DNA of 64,000 nucleotides from LMUY01 sp964242215. GTDB lineage: Bacteria > Pseudomonadota > Alphaproteobacteria > Acetobacterales > Acetobacteraceae. Below the pieces are notes generated by a model. The model was given only the letters and a program-made list of their open reading frames with translations. It was not told the origin of the DNA and made no database searches. The translations under genes and the position numbers were made by a program. Numbering within the stretch: the first letter of the stretch is position 1; each line of letters opens with the position of its first letter. This document shows, one piece after another, positions 45,636 to 53,429 of the stretch. Location: assembly GCA_964242215.1 (NCBI GenBank), contig CAXTCJ010000004.1, positions 1-64,000 on the forward strand, written 5' to 3'.

Positions 45636-46579
45636 GCCAAGGTCTTGCGGATGATCAGCCGCATGGCGCCCATGCCGGTTGCGAGCGACAGAGCCGCCGC
45701 CCCGAGCAGCATGTGTCCGGTCGGGTCGGTGAACAGCACGCCAACATAGCTTGGCGACGTGACGTAAAGCATGCCGCCCGCGGCCAGCGGCAGGACGCCC
45801 AGGACATACGAGCTGGTCCGGGCTTCGCTGGACAGGGCGTGGCCGCGTTCTTTCATGGCGACCCGGCGGCGGATGATGTCGGCCAGGGTCTCCAGCGTCT
45901 CGCTCAGTGCACCGCCGGTCTGGGCCTGCAGTGTGATCACGGCAGCGAAGAAGCCATACTCCGGCACGGCATTGCGGAACGCCAATTCCCGCAGCGCGCC
46001 GTCGAGCGGGATGCCCATGGCGATCTGGCCCTGCAGGCGATCGAACTCCGACCGCGTCGGCTCGGACGCTTCCCGCGACACTGCACGCAGCGATTCCGGC
46101 ACCGGAATGCCGACGCGTACGGCACGCACGATCAGCGCCAGCGCGTCGGGGAACTGGGCGACCAGCTTGTCGCGGCGCTTGCGGTTGGCCCCGGCGTAAT
46201 AGGCCCGGCTGCCGCCGATCGCGACCACCGGCAACAGCACCCAGGCCCAAATCCCGACAACGCCACTGGCCCCCAGCACGGCCGCCCGAGCGAGCAACGC
46301 CGCCCCGCCGAGCACGGCGAACCACGGCAGCCGGTACTGGGCGCGGAACATCGGGTCGTATGCGATCAGCGCCGCCAGTCGCCCCACCAAGCTCGGTTCC
46401 GTCGTGTCGCGGCGGACGACCGACGCGGCCACGGCCGGCGCGCGGCGCGGTGCCTGGTCGTGCAGGCTGGCGATCCGCTGCTTGAGCGCCGTGTCCCGCC
46501 GTTGCAGCCGCAGCAAGACGAAGACGCCGGCGAGGGCCAGCATCGGCAACAGCGCCGCAGCCAACAGTAGAATGTTCAC
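45632..46579 (-). CDS. tadB: Tad pilus platform protein TadB
   Basis: Second GspF-type platform protein, 315 aa from GTG 46579, which overlaps the tadA stop (GTGA). Helices near 3-22 and 90-125, then a T2SSF domain with A-V-R-V-G-I-P-V-P-E-S-L and T-G-G-A-L-S-E-T-L. An upstream in-frame ATG at 46606 lies inside tadA and is not used. Confidence 0.93.
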   Translation of the reverse strand: MNILLLAAALLPMLALAGVFVLLRLQRRDTALKQRIASLHDQAPRRAPAVAASVVRRDTTEPSLVGRLAALIAYDPMFRAQYRLPWFAVLGGAALLARAAVLGASGVVGIWAWVLLPVVAIGGSRAYYAGANRKRRDKLVAQFPDALALIVRAVRVGIPVPESLRAVSREASEPTRSEFDRLQGQIAMGIPLDGALRELAFRNAVPEYGFFAAVITLQAQTGGALSETLETLADIIRRRVAMKERGHALSSEARTSSYVLGVLPLAAGGMLYVTSPSYVGVLFTDPTGHMLLGAAALSLATGMGAMRLIIRKTLA

Positions 46580-47937
46580 GGCCCCTCCGTCAGGACCTGC
46601 ATCCATTGCTTGTCCAACCCGAAATAAGCCAGCCGGCTGATGAAGCTCGGCCGCGCCTTACTGACTTTGTAGCTGCCGGTGATGCGGCCGTTGCTGTCCT
46701 CGCCGGCCATCACGTATTGGAAGATGTCGTTCATCAGCACCATCTCGCCTTCCACCCCGCAGATCTCGGTTACCTGGGTGACGCGCCGGCCGCCGTCGCG
46801 GTGCCGTTCCACCTGAATGAGCACGTGGACGGCGCCGGCGATCTGGGTGCGGATGGCGCGCGAGGGCAGGCCCATCTGGCCCATCTGCACCATGTTCTCG
46901 ATCCGCGTCAGCGCGTCGCGCGTCGTGTTGGCGTGGATTGTGGACATGCTGCCGTCATGGCCGGTGTTCATCGCCTGCAGCATGTCGAACGCCTCGCCGG
47001 CACGAACCTCGCCGATGATGATGCGGTCGGGACGCATGCGCAGGGCGTTGCGCATGAGGTCGCGCTGATTGATTTCGCCGCGGCCCTCGAGGTTGGGCGG
47101 CCGGGTTTCCAGCCGCACGACGTGGGGCTGCTGCAACTGCAGCTCGGCCGCGTCCTCCACGGTCACGATGCGTTCGGACGGATCGATCAGTCGGGATAGC
47201 GCGTTCATCATCGTCGTCTTGCCCGACCCGGTGCCGCCGGAGATGATCACGTTCAGCCGCGCGCGCGACACCAGTTCCAGGATGCGGGCCACCTGCGGGG
47301 TGAGCGCACCGAACCCGATCAGCCGCTCCAGGTCGATCGTCTTCTTGCCAAACTTACGGATCGAGACATACGGGCCGTCCAAGGCGAGCGGCGGAAACAC
47401 GATGTTGACGCGACTGCCGTCCTTGAGCCTGGCGTCCACCATCGGGCTCGCCTCGTCCACCCGGCGGCCGACTGCGGCGGCGATGCGCTGGCACACGCTC
47501 ATCAGATGCGCCGTGTCGCGGAACCGCACGTCCGAGAGCACGGTCTTACCGCCCCGCTCGACGAAGATGCGATGCGGGCCGTTGATCATGATGTCGTTGA
47601 TCGAGTCGTCGTCGAGCAGCACCTCGATCGGCCCCAACCCGATCATGTCGTGCACCAGGTCGCCCGCCAGTGCCCGTTGCTCGCGCGCGTTCAGCTGCAG
47701 GCGCCGCTCGCTGGCCAGACTGCCGAGCAGGCGTTCCACCTCCTGCTCCAGCCGCTCGGGCGACAGCGTCGCGACGACGGCGGCTTCGAGCCGGCCCAGG
47801 CAGAGTTCGCGGAGCTGCTGCACAGCCTCGGGTGGCGCCGCGAGCGCGATCGGGGACGGGGCTGGCCCGGCCCCAGGCAGGCCTTGCAGGTCGACGCTTT
47901 GCAGTTCGGTGCGGCGCCGGCCGAAAACAGCGCTCAT
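46576..47937 (-). CDS. tadA: Tad pilus assembly ATPase TadA/CpaF
   Basis: Hexameric secretion ATPase that drives pilus polymerisation, 453 aa from ATG 47937. Walker A G-G-T-G-S-G-K-T at residues 234-241, Asp box V-E-D-A-A-E-L, and the late D-R-I-I-I-G-E-V-R and H-A-N-T-T motifs of the CpaF branch of GspE-like ATPases. It overlaps tadZ by 4 nt; a longer open frame into tadZ is not used. Confidence 0.96.
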   Translation of the reverse strand: MSAVFGRRRTELQSVDLQGLPGAGPAPSPIALAAPPEAVQQLRELCLGRLEAAVVATLSPERLEQEVERLLGSLASERRLQLNAREQRALAGDLVHDMIGLGPIEVLLDDDSINDIMINGPHRIFVERGGKTVLSDVRFRDTAHLMSVCQRIAAAVGRRVDEASPMVDARLKDGSRVNIVFPPLALDGPYVSIRKFGKKTIDLERLIGFGALTPQVARILELVSRARLNVIISGGTGSGKTTMMNALSRLIDPSERIVTVEDAAELQLQQPHVVRLETRPPNLEGRGEINQRDLMRNALRMRPDRIIIGEVRAGEAFDMLQAMNTGHDGSMSTIHANTTRDALTRIENMVQMGQMGLPSRAIRTQIAGAVHVLIQVERHRDGGRRVTQVTEICGVEGEMVLMNDIFQYVMAGEDSNGRITGSYKVSKARPSFISRLAYFGLDKQWMQVLTEGP

Positions 47938-49187
47938 GCTTTGATCTTCCGACGGCCGAACAGGCCCTTTTTCTGCTTGGTTTGCTCCGCCCAGAATCCG
48001 GCCGAGTCGAGCAACCGGGTGAAGGCGACCTGGCGTGCCAGTGCCACGATCGCGTCGCGGAACGGCCCGCCGGCCGTCACCGCTGGTTTGCCGAAGGTCG
48101 CCGCATTCTCCAACTGCTTGGGCAGGTCGGGGATCACGAAGTCGACTTTCACCTCTAGGGCGTCCTCGATCTGCCGCCGGGTCAGGCTGCCGGGTCGGCC
48201 GAGACGGTTCAGCACCAGCACCGGCTTGACATCCTCCCCGCCGGCCGGGATCGGCAGCGCCCGCAGCCGCAAGGCGTCGCGCACCGAGGCCAGGGTCGGT
48301 TCCAGCACCAGCACCCGGCGATGCGCCAGGCTGAGCAGGTCGCGATACAGCGGCAGCGGGCGATACGGCACGTCGGCCACGATGAAGTTGTAGCGATGCC
48401 GCAACGCCGCCAGCAGCTTCTCCGCCGCTTGCGGTGCATGGTCGGGGTCGACCTCCAGCCGCTCCTGCGCCGCGAGCACGTGCAGGCGGTCGTCGACCGG
48501 TTCGGCCGCGCGTTCCGCCAGCAGCGCGTCGATGCGCTCGGGGGCCTGCAGCGCCATGCTGAGACCGCGCCCCGGCGGCACATTCAGCAGGAACGAGGCG
48601 GTGCCGCAATGCGTGTCGGGGTCGAGCAGCACGGTATGGCGGCGGGAGGTCACGCCGAAATGCCAGGCCAGGTTGACGGCCAGCGTGGTGGCCCCCACCC
48701 CGCCGCGCACGCCCGTGACCGTGATCAGCCGGCCGCCGAGGGCGGTGTCGCTGCTGCGGCTGCGTCCCTGCACCAACGGGGTGAAGTGCCGCGCCACCAT
48801 CTCGCGGCTCAGCGGCTTGGCCAGATACTCTGCCACGCCCACGCCGCGTGTCACCTCGCGGTAGAAGTCGAGCCCGCTCAGGTCGCCGATCACAAGCACG
48901 CAGACGCTCGGTTCGACCATGTCGGCGAGTGCTTCGAGCGCGGCCAAGGGGGCATCCTCGCCGCCGATATCGACGATCAGCACGCGGGGCGAGCTGATGC
49001 GTTGCAGGGCCGCGATGGCAGCTTTGAGCCCGCCGCGATGGATCTCGAGCGAGCCCTGGATGTCGGCCAGCCCCTGCTGCAGCGCCATCTCGGTCGCGGC
49101 GTCGTTTACGTAGGCGAGGTGGGGCGCGGTCTCGCCGCGGCCGGTCTCATCCATCGCCTGCAGCGTCGTGCTATCGCCGAGCGGCAT
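47934..49187 (-). CDS. tadZ: Pilus localisation ATPase TadZ/CpaE
   Basis: MinD/ParA-like protein that positions the tad machine, 417 aa from ATG 49187. The N-terminal part is a receiver-like atypical domain (V-L-I-V-D-I-G-G); the P-loop is the deviant form R-G-G-V-G-A-T-T, with Ala where MinD proteins have the conserved Lys, as in many CpaE proteins. It shares one base with the cpaD stop. Confidence 0.93.
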   Translation of the reverse strand: MPLGDSTTLQAMDETGRGETAPHLAYVNDAATEMALQQGLADIQGSLEIHRGGLKAAIAALQRISSPRVLIVDIGGEDAPLAALEALADMVEPSVCVLVIGDLSGLDFYREVTRGVGVAEYLAKPLSREMVARHFTPLVQGRSRSSDTALGGRLITVTGVRGGVGATTLAVNLAWHFGVTSRRHTVLLDPDTHCGTASFLLNVPPGRGLSMALQAPERIDALLAERAAEPVDDRLHVLAAQERLEVDPDHAPQAAEKLLAALRHRYNFIVADVPYRPLPLYRDLLSLAHRRVLVLEPTLASVRDALRLRALPIPAGGEDVKPVLVLNRLGRPGSLTRRQIEDALEVKVDFVIPDLPKQLENAATFGKPAVTAGGPFRDAIVALARQVAFTRLLDSAGFWAEQTKQKKGLFGRRKIKA

Positions 49188-49519
49188 CAGTTCGCCCCCG
49201 CTGCCGCAGTGGCGCTGGCCGCAGGGACCACGGACACCGAAATTCCGCCCGCGCCCGGCGCGACGTCGGCACTGATCGGCGGCAGAGGCGTCGGCGTGCC
49301 AGATAGCAGACGAGTCACAGCGACGGTGGCGAGGCGGGGCTGCGGGAGGGTCTCGCCATGGCCGTGCAGCAGGTCGGCGGGCTGTGCCACCATCGCAGCC
49401 AGGTTCTGGTCGTTGACGCCCTCGGGCTGCCACATGCCTTCGCGGGTGTAGGGATCGACCTGTGCACAGCCGCCCGCTATGGCGGTCAGCAGCAGGGCAG
49501 CGGCGAGACGCGCGTTCAT
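49187..49519 (-). CDS. cpaD: Short CpaD-like pilus lipoprotein
   Basis: 110 aa, about half the length of Caulobacter CpaD. Lipobox G-G-C with Cys at residue 18, followed by D-P-Y-T-R-E-G-M-W-Q-P, a CpaD-type motif, then a Pro/Ala-rich end. The position between cpaC and tadZ is the CpaD position in other tad loci. It probably helps the secretin; the normal C-terminal domain seems absent. Confidence 0.75.
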   Translation of the reverse strand: MNARLAAALLLTAIAGGCAQVDPYTREGMWQPEGVNDQNLAAMVAQPADLLHGHGETLPQPRLATVAVTRLLSGTPTPLPPISADVAPGAGGISVSVVPAASATAAAGAN

Positions 49520-50859
49520 TGGACGACGAACCCTGCCTGGCCAGGGATGCTGGCCGGGATCACCGGCGATCGGGTGCCACGCTGCCGCAGCAACAGAATG
49601 CGTTCGAGGTCGTTCGGCGCCGCGTAATTTTCCCCGGGCGTGTGGATTTGCGCGGGGTTGTCCACCGGGCGGACAACGTAGGGCGTGACCAGGATCACCA
49701 GCTCCGTCTCCTGCCGCTGAAACTGGCTGGAGCGGAACAGGGCGCCGAGGATGGGAATGTCGCCCAGGAACGGAACGCCGTCGCTCGACGACGTCACGGC
49801 GTCCTGCAGCAAGCCGGCCAGCGCGAAGGTCTGTCCGCTGCCGAGTTCCACCGTCGTCTCGGCCCGCCGGACGGTGAGCGCGGGGACGGAAATGCTGTTG
49901 TTCGACGCCGAAACCGTGACGGCGCCGGTCGTCGTCAGCGCGCTGACCTCGGGACTGACATGCAGATTGATCCGGCCGTCCGACAGCACGGTGGGCACGA
50001 AGCGCAAGGCGACGCCGTAGTTCTTGAATTCGATCGTCGTCGTGTTGTTCTGCTGCGCCACCGGAATGGGAAATTCACCGCCCACCAGGAAACTGCCTGC
50101 CTCACCGCTGATCACCGTCAGGTTCGGCTGCGCCAGCGTGCGGACCAGGTTGTCCTGCGATAACGCAGTGATCACCGCGTTGATGTCTGGGGAGCCGACC
50201 TTGAGGAACGAAGTGGCGGCGGCTGCTCCACTCGCTGCCAGGCCGTAACCGGTCGCGAACGATCCAAGCGTCCCCATTTCTTCCCAGTTCACGCCCAGCG
50301 AGCGGGACACGCTGCGGGACATCTCGACGATGCGGACCCGAAGGTTGACCTGCACGGCCGAGCGGATGCTGAGCTGGTTCTCGACCGTCTGACCCTCTCC
50401 GACAAAGCCGCGGATGATTGCAACGGCCTGCGCGGCCTCCGCCGGCGAGGGCACGTTGCCGGTCAGCAGCAGGCCTTTGGGCTCCGGCGTGACCCTGAAC
50501 CGGCCATTGCCGACCAGCCGGTTCACCGCGGCTTCGGCCGCGTTGGCGGCAAAGCTGGAGGCCTGCACCACGACGTCATACTGCGCCACCGTGTGGCCCG
50601 AGCTGTCCATCGCCGCCACCGTGGTACGGCCGGCGGCGACACCGAACACGAACAGGCTGGTGGCGCTCGCGGGGCGGACCTCGGCGACCTTCGGGTCGGC
50701 GACGAAGATGTTGGTCGCCGCCGTGGACAGCGTCAGCACCCGGCCGGCCCCGGCCTCCAGCGTCAGCGCCGTGGCACCGGTGCGGGGTTGGGCCGTGGCG
50801 GCGGAGATGCCGCCAAGCAGCAGGCTCAGCACCAAGGCGGCTCGCGCGAGAATGCTCAA
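49516..50859 (-). CDS. cpaC: Tad secretin CpaC/RcpA
   Basis: Outer-membrane pore of the tad pilus, 447 aa. Signal peptide ending A-T-A-Q, an N-terminal pilotin/N0-like region, a BON-like segment (A-V-N-R-L-V-G-N-G-R-F-R-V) and the secretin domain with V-P-F-L-G-D-I-P-I-L-G and E-L-V-I-L-V-T-P-Y-V-V. Overlaps cpaB and cpaD by 4 nt each. Confidence 0.95.
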   Translation of the reverse strand: MSILARAALVLSLLLGGISAATAQPRTGATALTLEAGAGRVLTLSTAATNIFVADPKVAEVRPASATSLFVFGVAAGRTTVAAMDSSGHTVAQYDVVVQASSFAANAAEAAVNRLVGNGRFRVTPEPKGLLLTGNVPSPAEAAQAVAIIRGFVGEGQTVENQLSIRSAVQVNLRVRIVEMSRSVSRSLGVNWEEMGTLGSFATGYGLAASGAAAATSFLKVGSPDINAVITALSQDNLVRTLAQPNLTVISGEAGSFLVGGEFPIPVAQQNNTTTIEFKNYGVALRFVPTVLSDGRINLHVSPEVSALTTTGAVTVSASNNSISVPALTVRRAETTVELGSGQTFALAGLLQDAVTSSSDGVPFLGDIPILGALFRSSQFQRQETELVILVTPYVVRPVDNPAQIHTPGENYAAPNDLERILLLRQRGTRSPVIPASIPGQAGFVVQ

Positions 50860-51695
50860 AACTTAAACTCCTTGCCGTCGGTGGAGCCCTGGAACACGTG
50901 GACACTGCTGGCAACCGGCTGATCGGCCTTCTGCGGCAGGGCGCCGGAGACATCGCTCGCCCACGTCGTCTTCGGCGCGACGACGTCGCCCGGCCCGGCG
51001 GTCGCGGCCCGCAGCGTCAACGACAGGCGGCCGAGCCGGCTCGCGACCTGCACGTACTCCGCGCTGCTGGGTGTTACTTCCAACGTCACCGTCTTGGCGA
51101 CCGCGTTCGCGTCGGTCGGCGCGTGCACGTCGGCCTGGCCGATCTGCTGGTCGATCGCGATGACGCGGATGTCGCGCAGGATGGTTTCGGCGGACACCCG
51201 CCGCCCGGGCGCCACCGTCTGGTCCTCGGCCGATTGCGTCAGGATCAGGTCCACGTGGTCGCCTGGCCAGATCAGCCCGGCGGCACCGCTGACCGCGTCC
51301 ACGCCGACGGTGACGGCGCGCGTGCCCGGCGCCAGCACCGCGGACAGGAAGCCATGGTCGGTTGGCCGCAGCGCATCGGCGGGCAGGCGCAGCACGTCCC
51401 CCGGCGTCAGCGCGCGAAGCACCAGGCCGCCGACCAGGGCGCGCTTGTTGTCCGCCTCGTTGGTGACGGCGCCGACGGGGACTTTCGTCACCTCGACCTC
51501 GGCGCTCGACAGGTCATCGGGCTGCAGCAGCGCGCCCGCATGCAATGCCTTGGCGACCGTTACCACGGCGATTTTCTTCGGCACCGGAACGGCGGCGATG
51601 GCGGCACCGTGATCGGGCAGCATCATCCAGACGATGGTGCCGAACCCGCCCAGGCCGGAGAGGATGAGAGTGATCAGGACCGCGCGGACAATCAT
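50856..51695 (-). CDS. cpaB: Tad pilus assembly protein CpaB/RcpC
   Basis: Periplasmic, membrane-anchored partner of the secretin, 279 aa. N-terminal helix I-V-R-A-V-L-I-T-L-I-L-S-G, then a SAF domain (A-L-H-A-G-A-L-L-Q-P-D-D-L) and an RcpC-type domain (G-T-R-A-V-T-V-G-V-D-A-V-S-G). Coupled by overlap with cpaA upstream and cpaC downstream. Confidence 0.94.
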   Translation of the reverse strand: MIVRAVLITLILSGLGGFGTIVWMMLPDHGAAIAAVPVPKKIAVVTVAKALHAGALLQPDDLSSAEVEVTKVPVGAVTNEADNKRALVGGLVLRALTPGDVLRLPADALRPTDHGFLSAVLAPGTRAVTVGVDAVSGAAGLIWPGDHVDLILTQSAEDQTVAPGRRVSAETILRDIRVIAIDQQIGQADVHAPTDANAVAKTVTLEVTPSSAEYVQVASRLGRLSLTLRAATAGPGDVVAPKTTWASDVSGALPQKADQPVASSVHVFQGSTDGKEFKF

Positions 51696-52192
51696 GACGG
51701 GCCTCCTTGAATGATGACCATGCCGACGCCGGCCGCGATGGCGACGGCGTAGGGGAGCGGGCCGCCTTGGCGAAGCCGGCGGCGCTCAGTGCGGACGATG
51801 CGCGCGAGCATGCTAGCGGGCCGCCGTGTGGCCGGGGCCGGCAGCCGATGGCGCGCGGCGAGATAGGGGAGGGTCAGCACGCCACCCGCGAGTGCGATCA
51901 GCGCCAGCATCGCCGGCACCTGCATCGGCGGCACCATCAGCGCGGCGGCGGCGAGCAGCTTCACGTCCCCGCCGCCCATCCAGCGCCGCAGCCAACAGCC
52001 GGTCGCGGCCGCGAACACGATCGTGGCGGCGACGGTGCCGCCGAGCAGATCGCCGGTCTGGAAGCGTAGCGCCAGGCCGCACAGCGCGAGTGCGGCACAG
52101 ACGAGGTTGGGAACGGTTCGGAAGGCGGCATCGTGGAGCGCTGCGGTGGCAAGCAAGGCGGCGCCGACGAGAACCAAGGCTTCGATCGGCAT
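51692..52192 (-). CDS. cpaA: Prepilin peptidase CpaA/TadV
   Basis: Membrane aspartic protease (family A24) that trims the Flp prepilin, 166 aa from ATG 52192. First Asp in L-H-D-A-A-F near residue 21, second in the G-G-G-D-V-K-L motif near residue 73, four or more helices. GGAG lies upstream. Longer readings to 52561 run through the flp gene and are rejected. Confidence 0.92.
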   Translation of the reverse strand: MPIEALVLVGAALLATAALHDAAFRTVPNLVCAALALCGLALRFQTGDLLGGTVAATIVFAAATGCWLRRWMGGGDVKLLAAAALMVPPMQVPAMLALIALAGGVLTLPYLAARHRLPAPATRRPASMLARIVRTERRRLRQGGPLPYAVAIAAGVGMVIIQGGPS

Positions 52193-52221
52193 GGCGGCGC
52201 TCCGCTGGGAAGTAAGCGAGG

Positions 52222-52254
52222 GATTGGTGGGCTGCCGGAAGCAGTCCACCAATC
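52222..52254 (-). promoter_or_regulatory. Stable hairpin between flp and cpaA
   Basis: Perfect 9-bp stem GATTGGTGG/CCACCAATC with a nested CTGC/GCAG stem; in the mRNA it follows the flp stop by 27 nt and precedes the cpaA start. No T-run follows, so it is more like a processing or stability hairpin that would let the major pilin be made in excess over the assembly genes. Confidence 0.65.
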
Positions 52255-52281
52255 GGCCTATGTGAGATTGTCTGTTTCCGA

Positions 52282-52452
52282 CTACAGGCCGGTGTTGACG
52301 GTCGTGAGCAACGAGTTCAGGTGGGTGCCGATGCCGGTGAACACTGTCACGAGGACGCCGGCGATCACGGCGGCGATCAGGCCGTATTCCAGGGCGGTCA
52401 CGGCGCGCTTGTCGGAACGCAGGTTCGTCAGGGTGCTGATCATCTGATACAT
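52282..52452 (-). CDS. flp: Flp/Fap major pilin
   Basis: Major subunit of the tad pilus, 56 aa. Short charged leader (L-R-S-D-K-R), then the prepilin core V-T-A-L-E-Y-G-L-I-A-A-V-I-A-G-V-L-V with the conserved E-Y at 22-23, and a short C-tail ending N-T-G-L. Class III prepilins usually have Gly before the cleaved bond; here the residue is Ala (R-A-V-T-A-L-E-Y), a variation. AGGAAA lies about 10 nt before the ATG. First gene of the leftward tad operon, followed by its own peptidase. Confidence 0.92.
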   Translation of the reverse strand: MYQMISTLTNLRSDKRAVTALEYGLIAAVIAGVLVTVFTGIGTHLNSLLTTVNTGL

Positions 52453-52470
52453 GAGGAGTTTTTCCTATTA

Positions 52471-52513
52471 GTGAGTGGATACTTGAGCAACACGTTTCTT
52501 CGTGCCCACTCAC
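52471..52513 (-). promoter_or_regulatory. Hairpin in the flp 5' leader
   Basis: Stem GTGAGTGG (52471-52478) with CCACTCAC (52506-52513), enclosing a second stem CACG/CGTG (52491-52504). In the flp transcript it lies about 20-60 nt before the start codon and may control stability or translation of the pilin message. Confidence 0.5.
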
Positions 52514-52589
52514 ACTCACTTTTTGCCGCCTTTGCTTCAAGCCAGGAAGTGTTAAGAACAATCATCGTTTGGGCTACGAACCCGAACAA

Positions 52590-53303
52590 TCAACCGGCCG
52601 GCGTGTGGACGCGCGGCAGCGCCGACACCGCAGGCATACGGATCACGTTCGGGGCCGCATTGCCGCTTGGGGTCCAGACCCGTATCCCGCCCTGGGCCGG
52701 CGACCACGACACGACCTTGATCGCGGGCAACGGTATCGGCTGCGGCGTTGCCTCGCTTGGGGGCAAAGGCTGACCCCAGGCAGCCATCACCAAATCCCGG
52801 TACGGAGCACCGCGCTCCGGCGTGAGCGAGTGATACGCGGCGACCGCGCTCTCCCAACTGCCGAGCCGCTGTTTGAGCTGAACGAGGAAACGGCCGGCGT
52901 AGTCCGCGTTGGCTGCCGGGTCGAACGCTTGCTCCAGCCCGGCGAAGGCGTCGGGGTGGGCTGCCAGGTTCACCTGGAAGCAGCCGACGTCGATCGACGC
53001 CACTCCCTTGTCGAGCAGCTGGCGCGTGGCGGCGAGCGCGGTTGGCAGATCGTCGAACCGCTGGCCATTCCCAGCCGCGTCGATCGTCCAAGGCCACGGT
53101 GCCACCCGCCCCGTCGCCGGATCTCGCCGCCCGCTTTCCACCTGCCCGATGGCCAGCAGCAGGCCGGGTGGCAGCATTTGGCGCCGCTCCGCCTCCGCAC
53201 CGGCCACAGCGCAGGCAGCTGCGTCGCTCGCCAGGACGGCTCGGGGGGCGAGTGTTGCTGCCAGTAGAAGCGTTAGCGCGGCGGTGCGTATTACTGGAGT
53301 CAT
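52590..53303 (-). CDS. Lytic transglycosylase, SLT-like
   Basis: Periplasmic murein lytic enzyme, 237 aa, signal peptide ending A-V-L-A-S near residue 26. SLT fold with catalytic Glu in I-G-Q-V-E-S-G-R-R-D-P (near residue 56), then D-V-G-C-F-Q-V-N and a late A-V-A-A-Y-H-S. Such enzymes open gaps in peptidoglycan for trans-envelope machines, which fits its place ahead of flp in the same direction. The C-terminus is a Pro-rich tail. Confidence 0.85.
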   Translation of the reverse strand: MTPVIRTAALTLLLAATLAPRAVLASDAAACAVAGAEAERRQMLPPGLLLAIGQVESGRRDPATGRVAPWPWTIDAAGNGQRFDDLPTALAATRQLLDKGVASIDVGCFQVNLAAHPDAFAGLEQAFDPAANADYAGRFLVQLKQRLGSWESAVAAYHSLTPERGAPYRDLVMAAWGQPLPPSEATPQPIPLPAIKVVSWSPAQGGIRVWTPSGNAAPNVIRMPAVSALPRVHTPAG

Positions 53304-53429
53304 GGCGTGCTCTCGAAGTCCGGCTGCAGGAATCCTTTCGACAACAACGTCTCGCAGCTAGCAACCCGGCACGACATTTCCTAACAAAACCTGCCTGAAG
53401 GTCCCAAGCGCGGCTGCTATTTTCGCGCC

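Noticed and set aside
48321..49451. Plus-strand frame of 376 codons across tadZ
   Set aside because: Shadow of tadZ and cpaD; no domain.
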